From: Streptomyces griseicoloratus | GTDB lineage: Bacteria; Actinomycetota; Actinomycetes; Streptomycetales; Streptomycetaceae | Direction of reading: 5' to 3' | NCBI RefSeq assembly: GCF_014534645.1 | Contig: NZ_JACVQF010000053.1 | Span: 1-64,000 of the forward strand | DNA length: 64,000 nt | In this document: positions 51,733-59,671 of the stretch, one piece after another | Position numbering within the stretch: position 1 is the first letter of the stretch | Layout of the letters: every line of letters begins with the position of its first letter | Notes under the pieces: model-generated | What the model saw: only the letters and a program-made list of their open reading frames with translations | Databases searched by the model: none | Told to the model about the DNA's origin: nothing | Made by a program: the position numbers and the translations under genes

Positions 51733-52716
51733 GTGTCGTACACAGGCCCGGAGTTCGATCCGCCGCAGTCCCACCGCCCCCGGTCGCGCCGCGTGCTGAC
51801 CGTGGCGCTGGCCGCGCTCGTGCCCGGGGCGCTGCTCGGGTGGGGGGTCTACGCGGCGGTCGGCGGCCCGGGTGACGGTGACGGCCCGGACCGGGCGGGC
51901 GGTGCGCGGCCTTCGCCGGTGCCGTCCTCCAGCCGTCCCGCCGCCTCCGCCGACGACGCCAAGACGCCCACCGGCGCGTCGCCTTCGGCCACCGCCGGGA
52001 AGCCGTCCGCGTCCCCGTCGACGTCCGCGCCCGCCGCCTCGGGCCCCCTCAAGGGGAAGGTCGTCGTCATCGACCCGGGGCACAATCCCGGCAACTTCCA
52101 GCACCCCTCCCAGATCAACCGCAGGGTGAACATCGGGACGAACTGGAAGGAGTGCGACACCACGGGCACGTCCACCAACGCGGGCTGGCCCGAGGCGAAG
52201 TTCACCCTGGACGTGGCCCACCGGCTGCGCACCCTCCTGGAGCGGCAGGGCGCCACGGTGAAGCTGACGCAGGACGGCGACCGGCCCTACGGGCCCTGCG
52301 TGGACGAGCGCGCGCGGATCGGCAACGAGGCGCGCGCGGACGCCGCGGTCTCGATCCACGCCGACGGCTCGGGGGCCGGCAACCGGGGCTTCCACGTCAT
52401 CCTGCCGGGCGCGGTGCACGCCGGCGCCGCGGACACCCGGGCCATCGTCGCCCCCTCCGCCGACCTCGGCGAGCGCATCGCCGGCAACTTCGTCCGCGTG
52501 ACCGGCAGCGCGCCCTCGAACTACATCGGCGGCGGCACCGGTCTCGTCACACGCGAGGACCTGGGCGGTCTCAATCTGTCAACGGTTCCCAAGGTGTTCA
52601 TCGAGTGCGGGAACATGCGCGATAGCAAGGACGCGGCGCTGCTGACCAGCGGCGCCTGGCGGCAGAAAGCGGCGCAAGGGATCTCTGAGGGAATCGTGAG
52701 TTTCCTGCGCGGGTAG
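51733..52716 (+). CDS. N-acetylmuramoyl-L-alanine amidase (Amidase_3)
   Basis: A 327-residue cell-wall hydrolase that cuts the bond between N-acetylmuramic acid and L-alanine. A basic N-terminus and one hydrophobic helix (21-43) export or anchor it. A Ser/Pro/Ala linker follows to about 105, then the zinc amidase domain: His117 (D-P-G-H-N), Glu154, His209 (S-I-H-A-D-G) and catalytic Glu291 (F-I-E-C-G-N). The GTG at 51733 lies just before the signal segment. Confidence 0.92.
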   Translation: MSYTGPEFDPPQSHRPRSRRVLTVALAALVPGALLGWGVYAAVGGPGDGDGPDRAGGARPSPVPSSSRPAASADDAKTPTGASPSATAGKPSASPSTSAPAASGPLKGKVVVIDPGHNPGNFQHPSQINRRVNIGTNWKECDTTGTSTNAGWPEAKFTLDVAHRLRTLLERQGATVKLTQDGDRPYGPCVDERARIGNEARADAAVSIHADGSGAGNRGFHVILPGAVHAGAADTRAIVAPSADLGERIAGNFVRVTGSAPSNYIGGGTGLVTREDLGGLNLSTVPKVFIECGNMRDSKDAALLTSGAWRQKAAQGISEGIVSFLRG

Positions 52717-52748
52717 CGATCGGCGTGCTGATCCCGGCGGACAGCCTG

Positions 52749-52779
52749 ATCGTACGGACGGTACTGTCGTCCGTACGAT
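52749..52779. promoter_or_regulatory. Perfect 12-bp palindromic repeat (operator or terminator)
   Basis: ATCGTACGGACG at 52749-52760 is perfectly complementary to 52768-52779 with a 7-base spacer, in the 158-base gap between the amidase gene and the next membrane protein gene. There is no T-run, and its position about 96 bases before the GTG fits either a terminator of the amidase gene or an operator of the following gene. Confidence 0.55.
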
Positions 52780-52874
52780 GAGGGGCCACCCCCGCGCTTC
52801 ACACCGGGGCCTGACGGCGACATGGTGACAGCGACGCCTCTACCGACGACGAGACGACCTACGAAGGACCTGAA

Positions 52875-53711
52875 GTGAATATCCGCTCCCTCACTCGAGG
52901 CGACGGCGCGGTGATCGGAGCAGCGGTGTTGCTGTTCATCGCGTCGTTCCTCGACATCTACTCGATCGACGGTGCCTCGGACAGCGCCGACATCCCCAGC
53001 CTGTGGGGCAGCGGGCCGGTCGTGCTCGGTGTCGTGCTGGCGGGCATCATCGGCGCCGCGCTCGTCGTCGTGGCCCGGGGGCTGCCGCAGCCGCGCAAGG
53101 TCGCCGGTCTCGACCTCGGCCAGTTCGGCGTCGCCTTCACGGTCTTCGCCGCCTGGTGCGCGCTCGGCAACATCTTCGACCCGGCCGGTGCATTCGACAA
53201 CGACGGCGGCCTCGACAACTTCGGCGCCGGCACGGGCCTGATCCTCGCCCTCATCGCCACGCTGGTCATGGCCGCCGCCGCCGTCGCCACGCCCCTGGTC
53301 CCGGCGCTCAAGGGCGCGCTGCTCCCCGCTCCCCGTCCGGCCGCTCCGCAGCCCTACGGCGCCCAGCCGCAGGGCGGTTACGGCTACCCGGGCGCGCAGC
53401 AGCCGTCGTACGGCGGTCAGCCCGGCCAGCCCGGTCAGCCCGGTCAGCCGTACGGGGGCCAGCCGCAGCCGGCCCAGCAGCCCCAGCCGCAGGCGCAGGC
53501 GCAGCCGGCCGGGGACTTCTCGCCGTTCTGGTTCGCCGTGCCGGTGCCGCGTCCGCTGTTCGCGGAGGACGGCTCGCCCACGCCGATCGCCGAACTCGCG
53601 CCGGGCACCTGGTACCTGGCCGTCGAGCAGCGCGGTGCCGCCCTGGTCGCGCAGACGCAGGACGGCCGCCGCGGTGTGCTCCAGGACACCTCGGGCATCC
53701 AGCGCGGCTGA
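52875..53711 (+). CDS. Membrane protein with Gln/Pro-rich loop (DUF5336-like)
   Basis: A 278-residue protein with four hydrophobic helices in the first 145 residues. A repetitive Pro/Gln/Gly/Tyr-rich stretch follows (about 150-215), including a Q-P-G triplet repeat. The C-terminal globular segment of about 60 residues reads P-F-W-F-A-V-P-V-P-R-P-L-F. The architecture resembles DUF5336 proteins of actinobacteria, with no known function. The GTG at 52875 follows GAAGGACC. Confidence 0.7.
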   Translation: MNIRSLTRGDGAVIGAAVLLFIASFLDIYSIDGASDSADIPSLWGSGPVVLGVVLAGIIGAALVVVARGLPQPRKVAGLDLGQFGVAFTVFAAWCALGNIFDPAGAFDNDGGLDNFGAGTGLILALIATLVMAAAAVATPLVPALKGALLPAPRPAAPQPYGAQPQGGYGYPGAQQPSYGGQPGQPGQPGQPYGGQPQPAQQPQPQAQAQPAGDFSPFWFAVPVPRPLFAEDGSPTPIAELAPGTWYLAVEQRGAALVAQTQDGRRGVLQDTSGIQRG

Positions 53712-53727
53712 CCGCGCTCGCCTGCCA

Positions 53728-53773
53728 ACGGCCCCTCGCCCCAAGGACTTCGGTCCCGCGGGCGAGGGGCCGT
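53728..53773 (+). terminator. Strong terminator hairpin
   Basis: A perfect 14-base stem, ACGGCCCCTCGCCC at 53728-53741 with 53760-53773 and an 18-base loop, starts 16 bases after the preceding stop codon and ends in CGTGGTTTC. Confidence 0.85.
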
Positions 53774-53811
53774 CGTGGTTTCAAGCCGGTTTCCGGGGCC
53801 AGACGGTAAGC

Positions 53812-54105
53812 ATGTCCCCTCGATATCGCACTGGTTCCCACTCCGCCGGGACGGTCGTCGCGGTGATCGCGGACATCGCGGCCGTCATCCTCGGACTGTG
53901 GATCCTCATGTACCTGCTGGAAGCCAACCGGGCCAACGACCTGGTGCGGTTCGTCCACGACGCGGCCGACTGGCTGGCCGGCTGGTCGCGTGACCTGTTC
54001 ACGTTCGACGAGGCATGGGCCCGCGTCGTGGCCGGCTACGGACTGGCGGCGGTCGTCTACCTGTTCGTCGGCCACGCCATCGCGGGCCGCCTGCACCGGC
54101 ACTGA
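53812..54105 (+). CDS. Small two-helix membrane protein
   Basis: A 97-residue membrane protein with hydrophobic segments at about 15-36 and 73-91 and a basic end R-L-H-R-H. The middle (E-A-N-R-A-N-D-L-V-R-F-V-H-D-A-A-D-W-L-A-G-W-S) looks like an amphipathic helix. I recognise it only as a typical conserved actinobacterial membrane protein of unknown role. The ATG at 53812 is preferred over the longer shadow frame. Confidence 0.7.
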   Translation: MSPRYRTGSHSAGTVVAVIADIAAVILGLWILMYLLEANRANDLVRFVHDAADWLAGWSRDLFTFDEAWARVVAGYGLAAVVYLFVGHAIAGRLHRH

Positions 54106-54123
54106 GCGGCGCGCCGGACGCGT

Positions 54124-55203
54124 TCAGACGCAGCAGTCGGGGTCGAGTCCCCTCGGCAGGCGGTCGCCGCCGAAGACCTGGCAGGTCGCCTCGTGACCGC
54201 CGAGCGCGGCGACGGCGAGGAGCAGGGAGCCGGCCGTCCAGGTGGTCAGCTCGCGCGGCCAGACGGCGTCGTCGTCGAAGACGTAACCCGTCCAGTACAG
54301 GCCGCTGTCGGCGTCCCGCAGGTGCTGGATCGACTGCAGGACGTCCAGCGCGCGGTCGGACTCGCCCACCGCCCACAGGGTGAGCGCCAGTTCGGCCGAC
54401 TCGCCGCCCGTCACCCACGGGTTGGGCACGACGCAGCGCACGCCGAGGCCGGGGACCACGAAGCGGTCCCAGCTCTCCTCGATGCGGGACCTGGCCTCCG
54501 TGCCGGTCAGCGCGCCGCCCAGCACCGGGTAGTACCAGTCCATCGAGTAGCGGCCCTTGTCCAGGAACCGCTCCGGGTGGCGCCGGATGGCGTGCCGCAG
54601 CGCGCCGGCCGCCAGCTCCCAGTCCGGCTGCGGCTCCTCGCGCTGCTCGGCGATGGCGAGGGCGCAGCGCAGCGCGTGGTGGACGGAGGAACTGCCGGTC
54701 AGCAGCGCGTCGGTGGTGCGGGTGCCGTCGTCGCCCTGCCGCCAGCCGATCTGGCCGCCGGGCTGCTGCAGGCGCAGCACGAACTCGATCGCGCCGACGA
54801 CGACCGGCCACATGCGGTCCAGGAACGTGTCGTCGCCGGTGGCGAGGTAGTGGTGCCAGACGCCCACGGCCACGTAGGCGACGAAGTTGGTCTCCCGGCC
54901 GCGGTCGGTGACGTCGTCGTAGGCGCCGTCGGCGTAGGCCGCGTACCAGGAGCCGTCCGGGTTCTGGTGCCGGGCCAGCCAGGCGTAGGCACGCTCGGCG
55001 GCCTCGTGCTCGCCGGCCGCGTCCAGGGCCATCGCGGCCTCGACGTGGTCCCAGGGGTCGAGGTGGTGCCCCCGGAACCAGGGGATCGCGCCGTCCTGGC
55101 GCTGCACGGCGAGGATGCCGCGGACGGTCGCGGCGGCCTGCCCGGCGGTGAGGACCCCGGGCAGGACCAGGTGTTCCGTGCGGGGAGTGCGGGACGTGGT
55201 CAC
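54124..55203 (-). CDS. Alpha-toroid (prenyltransferase-like) protein
   Basis: A 359-residue cytosolic protein with an alpha/alpha-toroid fold, of the kind annotated as prenyltransferase or glycoside-hydrolase-like. Repeated helix pairs carry Q-N-P-D-G-S-W-Y-A-A-Y and Q-R-Q-D-G-A-I-P-W-F, resembling QW-type motifs, but no DDxD prenyl-substrate motif is present. It is the third gene of an operon with a glycosyltransferase and a methyltransferase, overlapping the latter by GTGA. It is probably involved in modifying a polyprenyl-linked or glycosylated product. Confidence 0.75.
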   Translation of the reverse strand: MTTSRTPRTEHLVLPGVLTAGQAAATVRGILAVQRQDGAIPWFRGHHLDPWDHVEAAMALDAAGEHEAAERAYAWLARHQNPDGSWYAAYADGAYDDVTDRGRETNFVAYVAVGVWHHYLATGDDTFLDRMWPVVVGAIEFVLRLQQPGGQIGWRQGDDGTRTTDALLTGSSSVHHALRCALAIAEQREEPQPDWELAAGALRHAIRRHPERFLDKGRYSMDWYYPVLGGALTGTEARSRIEESWDRFVVPGLGVRCVVPNPWVTGGESAELALTLWAVGESDRALDVLQSIQHLRDADSGLYWTGYVFDDDAVWPRELTTWTAGSLLLAVAALGGHEATCQVFGGDRLPRGLDPDCCV

Positions 55204-55934
55204 GCGGCGTCCACCGGCGGCAGGTGCGGCTTGGTCGCGTACGCCACGAAGCTCTTGCCGATCAGCGGGTTCAGGGCCTGCTCGGCAACCCTGGTCGCCA
55301 GCGGCTTCTTCATGATGTCCCAGACCAGCAGCTTGTGGTACGCCCGTACCGGCAGCGCCTTGTCGTTGTCGACGCCGAAGGCGCACTTCAGCCACCAGTA
55401 CGGCGAGTGCAGGGCGTGCGCGTGGTGGGTGCCGTACGGCCTGAGGCCCGCCTCGCGGATCTTCGCGAGCAGTTCGTCGGCCTTGTAGATGCGGATGTGC
55501 CCGCCCTCGACCTCGTGGTAGGCGTCGGACAGGGCCCAGCAGACCTTCTCCGGGCCGTAGCGCGGCACGGTGATCGCGATGCGCCCGCCGGGCTTGAGGA
55601 CGCGGACCATCTCGGCGAGCACGCCCTTGTCGTCGGGGATGTGCTCCATCACCTCGGAGATGATGACGACGTCGAAGGACTCGTCGGGGAAGGGCAGGGC
55701 GAGGGCGTCGCCCTCCATGGCGGTGGCGGTGGCGCCGGCCGGTGCCTCGCCGGCCTCCTTCATCGCCGCGAACCACTTCGCGACCTCGCGGATCTCCTCC
55801 CCGTTCTGGTCCAGCGCCACGACCTGCGCGCCGCGCCGGTAGCACTCGAAGGCGTGCCGGCCGGCGCCGCAGCCGAGGTCCAGGACGCGGTCGCCCGGGG
55901 CGAGCGGGAACCGGGAGAAGTCGACGGTCAGCAC
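55200..55934 (-). CDS. SAM-dependent methyltransferase (class I)
   Basis: A 244-residue methyltransferase. Motif I is V-L-D-L-G-C-G-A-G-R-H at about 17-27, motif II is V-V-A-L-D-Q-N, and the strand-4 segment S-F-D-V-V-I-I-S-E-V-M-E-H-I-P is typical of Methyltransf_11. It lies between the glycosyltransferase gene (7-base overlap) and the alpha-toroid gene (4-base overlap), so the three form one translation-coupled operon. Confidence 0.9.
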   Translation of the reverse strand: MLTVDFSRFPLAPGDRVLDLGCGAGRHAFECYRRGAQVVALDQNGEEIREVAKWFAAMKEAGEAPAGATATAMEGDALALPFPDESFDVVIISEVMEHIPDDKGVLAEMVRVLKPGGRIAITVPRYGPEKVCWALSDAYHEVEGGHIRIYKADELLAKIREAGLRPYGTHHAHALHSPYWWLKCAFGVDNDKALPVRAYHKLLVWDIMKKPLATRVAEQALNPLIGKSFVAYATKPHLPPVDAA

Positions 55935-57325
55935 GTGGCCCTGCTTTCGGGGTAGACGCCGGTGTCACTGGTCGGGGTCGGGAGGACGGCTCTCGGGGCG
56001 GTCGCCGGGTGGCCGACGGCCTCGCGGTAGCGGGCCACGGTTCCCTCGGCGGCGCGGGCCCAGGTGAAGTGCCGCAGCACCCGTTCGCGTCCGGCCGCCC
56101 CGAGTCTCGCCCGCAGCTCCGGGTCGCCGAGCAGCCGTCCGAGTCCGGCGGCCAGCGCCCCGGCGTCGCCCGGCGGCACGGCCAGGCACGTCTCCCCGTC
56201 GCGTCCGGCGACCTCCGGGATCGCCCCGCCGGTGGTGGCCAGCAGCGGCGTGCCGGTCGCCATGGCCTCGGCGGCCGGCAGCGAGAACCCCTCGTACAGC
56301 GACGGCACACAGGCGACCTCGGCCGAGCGCACGAGGTCGACCAGTTCGGCGTCCGAGATGCCCTTGACGAACTCGACGGCGCCTTCGAGGCCGTAGCGCT
56401 CCATCGCCTGGGCGACGGGACCCTCGGAGGGGCGCTTGCCGACGACGACGAGGTGGGCGTCGGGGTGCTCGGTGCGCACCTTCGCCAGCGCCTCGACGAG
56501 GAAGACCAGGCCCTTGAGCGGCACGTCGGCGCTGGAGGTCGTCACGATCCGGCCCGGCACCTGCGGAACCGACGCGTCGGGTGAGAACAGGTCGGTGTCG
56601 GCGCCGATGTGGACGACGTGGATGCGGTCCGGCCGGACGCCGAGGTGGTCGACGATCTCCTGGCGCGAGGTGCCGGAGACGGTGAGCACGGACGGCAGGC
56701 GGCGCGCGACGCGCTTCTGCATGCGCGTGAACGCGTACCAGCGGCGCACGGAGTAGCGCCGCTGCCAGGTCTCGGCGGCGTCCAGCTCCAACTGCCGGTC
56801 CACGGTGATGGGGTGGTGGATGGTGGTGACCAGGGGAGCGCCGACGTCGCCCAACAGCCCGTAGCCGAGGGTCTGGTTGTCGTGGACGACGTCGAAGTCG
56901 CCGCGGCGGGCGCGCAGATGGCGGCGGGCGCGCAGCGAGAACGTCAGCGGCTCGGGGAAGCCGCCGGTCCACATGGTGGCGACCTCCAGCGCGTCGATCC
57001 AGTCGCGGTACTCGTCGCGCCCCGGGGTGCGGAACGGGTCGGGCTGGCGGTAGAGGTCGAGGCTGGGCAGCTCGGTGAGGGCCGGGCCGCCGAGGGCGGC
57101 TCCGTCGGCGGGGCCGACGACGTCGAGGACCGGGTAGGGCTGGGCGCCGATGACCTCGACCCGGTGGCCGAGGCGGGCCAGTTCGCGCGAGAGGTGGCGG
57201 ACGTAGACGCCCTGGCCGCCGCAGAACGGGTTTCCCTTGTAGGTGAGGAGTGCGATGCGGAGCGGTCGCAAGCCGTCGGCGGCGGGTTCCTGACGGGGAC
57301 CCGCCTGACTGGCCTCAGCGGTCAC
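55928..57325 (-). CDS. GT4 family glycosyltransferase
   Basis: A 465-residue retaining GT-B glycosyltransferase of family GT4. The N-terminal G-G-Q-G-V-Y-V-R-H-L acceptor loop, H-D-N-Q-T-L-G-Y, and the C-terminal E-G-F-S-L-P-A-A-E-A-M-A-T-G-T-P donor-binding E-x7-E motif are intact. The start is the GTG at 57325 behind AAGGGGG. A perfect KstR box lies 55 bases upstream between this operon and kstR, so a KstR-type repressor probably controls it. The sugar and acceptor are unknown. Confidence 0.92.
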   Translation of the reverse strand: MTAEASQAGPRQEPAADGLRPLRIALLTYKGNPFCGGQGVYVRHLSRELARLGHRVEVIGAQPYPVLDVVGPADGAALGGPALTELPSLDLYRQPDPFRTPGRDEYRDWIDALEVATMWTGGFPEPLTFSLRARRHLRARRGDFDVVHDNQTLGYGLLGDVGAPLVTTIHHPITVDRQLELDAAETWQRRYSVRRWYAFTRMQKRVARRLPSVLTVSGTSRQEIVDHLGVRPDRIHVVHIGADTDLFSPDASVPQVPGRIVTTSSADVPLKGLVFLVEALAKVRTEHPDAHLVVVGKRPSEGPVAQAMERYGLEGAVEFVKGISDAELVDLVRSAEVACVPSLYEGFSLPAAEAMATGTPLLATTGGAIPEVAGRDGETCLAVPPGDAGALAAGLGRLLGDPELRARLGAAGRERVLRHFTWARAAEGTVARYREAVGHPATAPRAVLPTPTSDTGVYPESRATC

Positions 57326-57379
57326 TCTGGGCCCCCTTCTCACTGCGCTGCCCCGCGAGACTACGCCGGGACGATAATC

Positions 57380-57393
57380 TAGAACAAGTTACA
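57380..57393. promoter_or_regulatory. KstR operator box
   Basis: TAGAACAAGTTACA matches the mycobacterial KstR consensus TNNAACNNGTTNNA at every defined position. It sits between the divergent glycosyltransferase operon and the kstR-like gene, ideal for autoregulation and control of both. Confidence 0.85.
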
Positions 57394-57516
57394 GACTTGA
57401 TCGTTCAGAGGCTCCGAATCTACCGGCAGGTAGGGGTGCTGTGACGAGTGGATCAGGTGATTCACGCCACGACGCGGCACCCCGCCGGGCCGGACCAGGG
57501 GGAGAAGGTGACCAAG

Positions 57517-58137
57517 GTGGACAAGCCGGAAGCCGGTTCCGTGCGCCGCCCCGCCCCGCCCCTCACCGAGCGGCAGGAGGCCCGCCGCCGCCGCATCCTG
57601 CACGCGACCGCCCGGCTGGCCTGCCGGGGCGGCTTCGAGGCCGTGCAGATGCGCGAGGTCGCGGAGTCCTCACAGGTGGCCCTCGGCACCCTGTACCGCT
57701 ACTTCCCGTCCAAGGTCCATCTGCTGGTCGCGACCATGCAGGACCAGCTGGAGCAGCTGCACGGCACCCTGCGCAAGAGCCCGCCGGCGGGCGAGACGGC
57801 GGCGGACCGGGTGGCGCAGACCCTGATGCGGGCCTTCCGCGCACTGCAGCGCGAGCCGCGGCTGGCCGAGGCGATGGCGCGCGCCCTGACCTTCGCCGAC
57901 CGCAGCGTCTCGCCGGAGGTCGACCAGGTCTCCCGCCAGACCACGGCGATCATCCTGGAGGCGATGGGCGGCCTGGAGAACCCCACGCCCGAGCAGCTCT
58001 CCGCGATCCGCGTCATCGAGCACACCTGGCACTCGACCCTGGTGACCTGGCTGGCGGGCCGCGCGTCCATCGCCCAGGTGCAGGTCGACATCGAGACGGT
58101 GTGCCGGTTGATCGAGCTGACCTCGGCCGACGGTTGA
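57517..58137 (+). CDS. kstR: TetR family regulator, KstR-like
   Basis: A 206-residue TetR repressor. The DNA-binding part R-R-R-I-L-H-A-T-A-R-L-A, G-G-F-E-A-V-Q-M-R-E-V-A and G-T-L-Y-R-Y-F-P-S-K-V-H-L-L-V closely follows mycobacterial KstR, the repressor of sterol catabolism that responds to CoA thioesters of cholesterol intermediates. A KstR box lies upstream. Several in-frame GTGs exist (57448, 57508, 57517). I chose 57517 because it gives a length close to the roughly 200 residues of KstR and follows GGGGGAGAAGG. In Streptomyces this factor may control lipid metabolism in general, since no sterol genes are nearby. Confidence 0.85.
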   Translation: MDKPEAGSVRRPAPPLTERQEARRRRILHATARLACRGGFEAVQMREVAESSQVALGTLYRYFPSKVHLLVATMQDQLEQLHGTLRKSPPAGETAADRVAQTLMRAFRALQREPRLAEAMARALTFADRSVSPEVDQVSRQTTAIILEAMGGLENPTPEQLSAIRVIEHTWHSTLVTWLAGRASIAQVQVDIETVCRLIELTSADG

Positions 58138-58164
58138 CGGATGGCCGGCTCTTACCTCCGGGTA

Positions 58165-58303
58165 AAGTGGCCGCGTCGTCATCACACCCGTACGGGGGGA
58201 AGCCGGTGCAATTCCGGCGCTGACCCGCAACCGTGAGCCGCCCGCCGAGGACTTCCGCGGACGGTGAGCCGGATCGCCCCGGTCGGGACCGTGACCGGCT
58301 CAC
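58165..58303 (+). promoter_or_regulatory. Cobalamin (B12) riboswitch
   Basis: The B12 box is unmistakable: AGCCGGTGCAATTCCGGCGC starts at 58201 and continues TGACCCGCAACCGT. It is flanked by the P-helix strands of a class I cobalamin aptamer and by GAGGACTTCCGCGGACGGTGA downstream. The 3' aptamer strand GTGAGCCGG (58264-58272) is perfectly complementary to CCGGCTCAC (58295-58303), a likely switching helix. It precedes the transport operon by about 110 bases. Just upstream, TTACC-N4-GGTAA at 58152-58165 is a small dyad in the probable promoter. Confidence 0.95.
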
Positions 58304-58411
58304 GTGCCCGGCGCCCGCCGGTGCACGGCACCGTCGAGGTATACGGAGCCGAGCCGCCCGGGGTTCCCCCGTGCTGCCGGGCTCCTCGCAGCGAAAGGCA
58401 CCCCGCCGATC

Positions 58412-59671
58412 ATGAACGTCCGCCGCCGCAGCGCCGCGGCCCTGGCCGCCATAGCCGTGATCGGCGCCGCCGCGCCCGCGGTCGCCGCCGACCCGTCGCC
58501 CTCCCCGTCCGCGTCCACGCCCTCCGCGCTGTACGGCACGTCCGACCCCACGTACGACGGTGTCTGGCGCCAGTCGCTCGCCCTGCTCGCGCAGCACACG
58601 GTGGGCGTGATCCCGTCGCCGAAGGCCGTGGACTGGCTCACCGGGCAGCAGTGCGCCAATGGCGCCTTCGCGCCCTTCCGCGCCGACCCGTCCAAGCCCT
58701 GCGACGCCAAGGTCGTGGTCGACACCAACAACACGGCCGCCGCCGTGCAGGCCCTGGCCGCGCTCGGCGGGCGCGGCGACGTCGTCGAGGACGCCCTCAC
58801 CTGGCTGAAGTCCGTGCAGAACAAGGACGGCGGCTGGGGCTACACCCCCGGCGGCCCCAGCGACGCCAACTCCACCTCCGTCGTCATCGGCGCCCTGACC
58901 GCCACGGGCACCGACCCCGAGAAGGTGGTCAAGGGCGGCAAGTCGCCGTACGACGCCCTGCTGACGTTCGCCCTGCCCTGCGGGAAGGGCGACGGCGCGG
59001 GCGCGTTCGCATTCCAGCCCGACAAGAACGGCAAGCTGGCCGCCAACGGGGACGCGACGGCCGCGGGCGTCCTCGGCGCGCTCGGCAAGGGCCTGGTCGC
59101 CGAGCCCGGGAAGACGGCGGAGGCCGCCTGCGCCGGCGGGGACGCCCCCACCCGGGAGCAGGCCGCCGGGAACGGAGCCGCCTACCTCGCGAAGGCCGTC
59201 GCCGAGAAGGGTCACCTGACGTCCGCGCTGGCCGGCGCCGCCGACCAGCCCGACTACGGCAACACCGCCGACGCGGTCGTCGCGCTCGCCGCACAGGGCG
59301 GTGCGGGCAAGGCGGACAAGCCGCTGAACTGGCTGAAGCAGAACTCCGCGTCCTGGGCGAAGCAGAGCGGCCCCGCCGCCTACGCCCAGTTGATCTTCGC
59401 CGCCCACGCCACGGGCACCGACCCGCGCGACTTCGGCGGCACCGACCTGGTGGCGCAGCTGAACGCGACGGGACCGTCCCCGCAGGGGGGCGAGGCCCGG
59501 GACAGCGCGAGCGCGAGCGACGAGGACGAGAAGAAGGCCGAGGACAAGGAGGACAAGGGCGACAACGACGACTCCGGCTTCGGCGTCTGGTGGTTCGTCG
59601 GCGTCTGCCTGGTCTTCGGCATCGGCATCGGCTTCCTGCTCAGCGGCCGCACCCGGAAGCAGCAGCCGTGA
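58412..59671 (+). CDS. Exported alpha-barrel protein, transcobalamin-like
   Basis: A 419-residue cell-surface protein first in the riboswitch operon. It has a signal peptide (residues 1-26, ending P-A-V-A-A), then an alpha/alpha-barrel of squalene-cyclase/prenyltransferase-type repeats (W-L-T-G-Q-Q-C-A-N-G-A-F, W-L-K-S-V-Q-N-K-D-G-G-W-G-Y). An acidic linker follows, then a C-terminal membrane helix (W-W-F-V-G-V-C-L-V-F-G-I-G-I-G-F-L-L) with basic tail. The same barrel fold forms the alpha domain of animal transcobalamin and intrinsic factor. With B12 control and an ECF transporter behind it, it is a good candidate for a surface B12-capturing protein. This is inference. Confidence 0.8.
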   Translation: MNVRRRSAAALAAIAVIGAAAPAVAADPSPSPSASTPSALYGTSDPTYDGVWRQSLALLAQHTVGVIPSPKAVDWLTGQQCANGAFAPFRADPSKPCDAKVVVDTNNTAAAVQALAALGGRGDVVEDALTWLKSVQNKDGGWGYTPGGPSDANSTSVVIGALTATGTDPEKVVKGGKSPYDALLTFALPCGKGDGAGAFAFQPDKNGKLAANGDATAAGVLGALGKGLVAEPGKTAEAACAGGDAPTREQAAGNGAAYLAKAVAEKGHLTSALAGAADQPDYGNTADAVVALAAQGGAGKADKPLNWLKQNSASWAKQSGPAAYAQLIFAAHATGTDPRDFGGTDLVAQLNATGPSPQGGEARDSASASDEDEKKAEDKEDKGDNDDSGFGVWWFVGVCLVFGIGIGFLLSGRTRKQQP

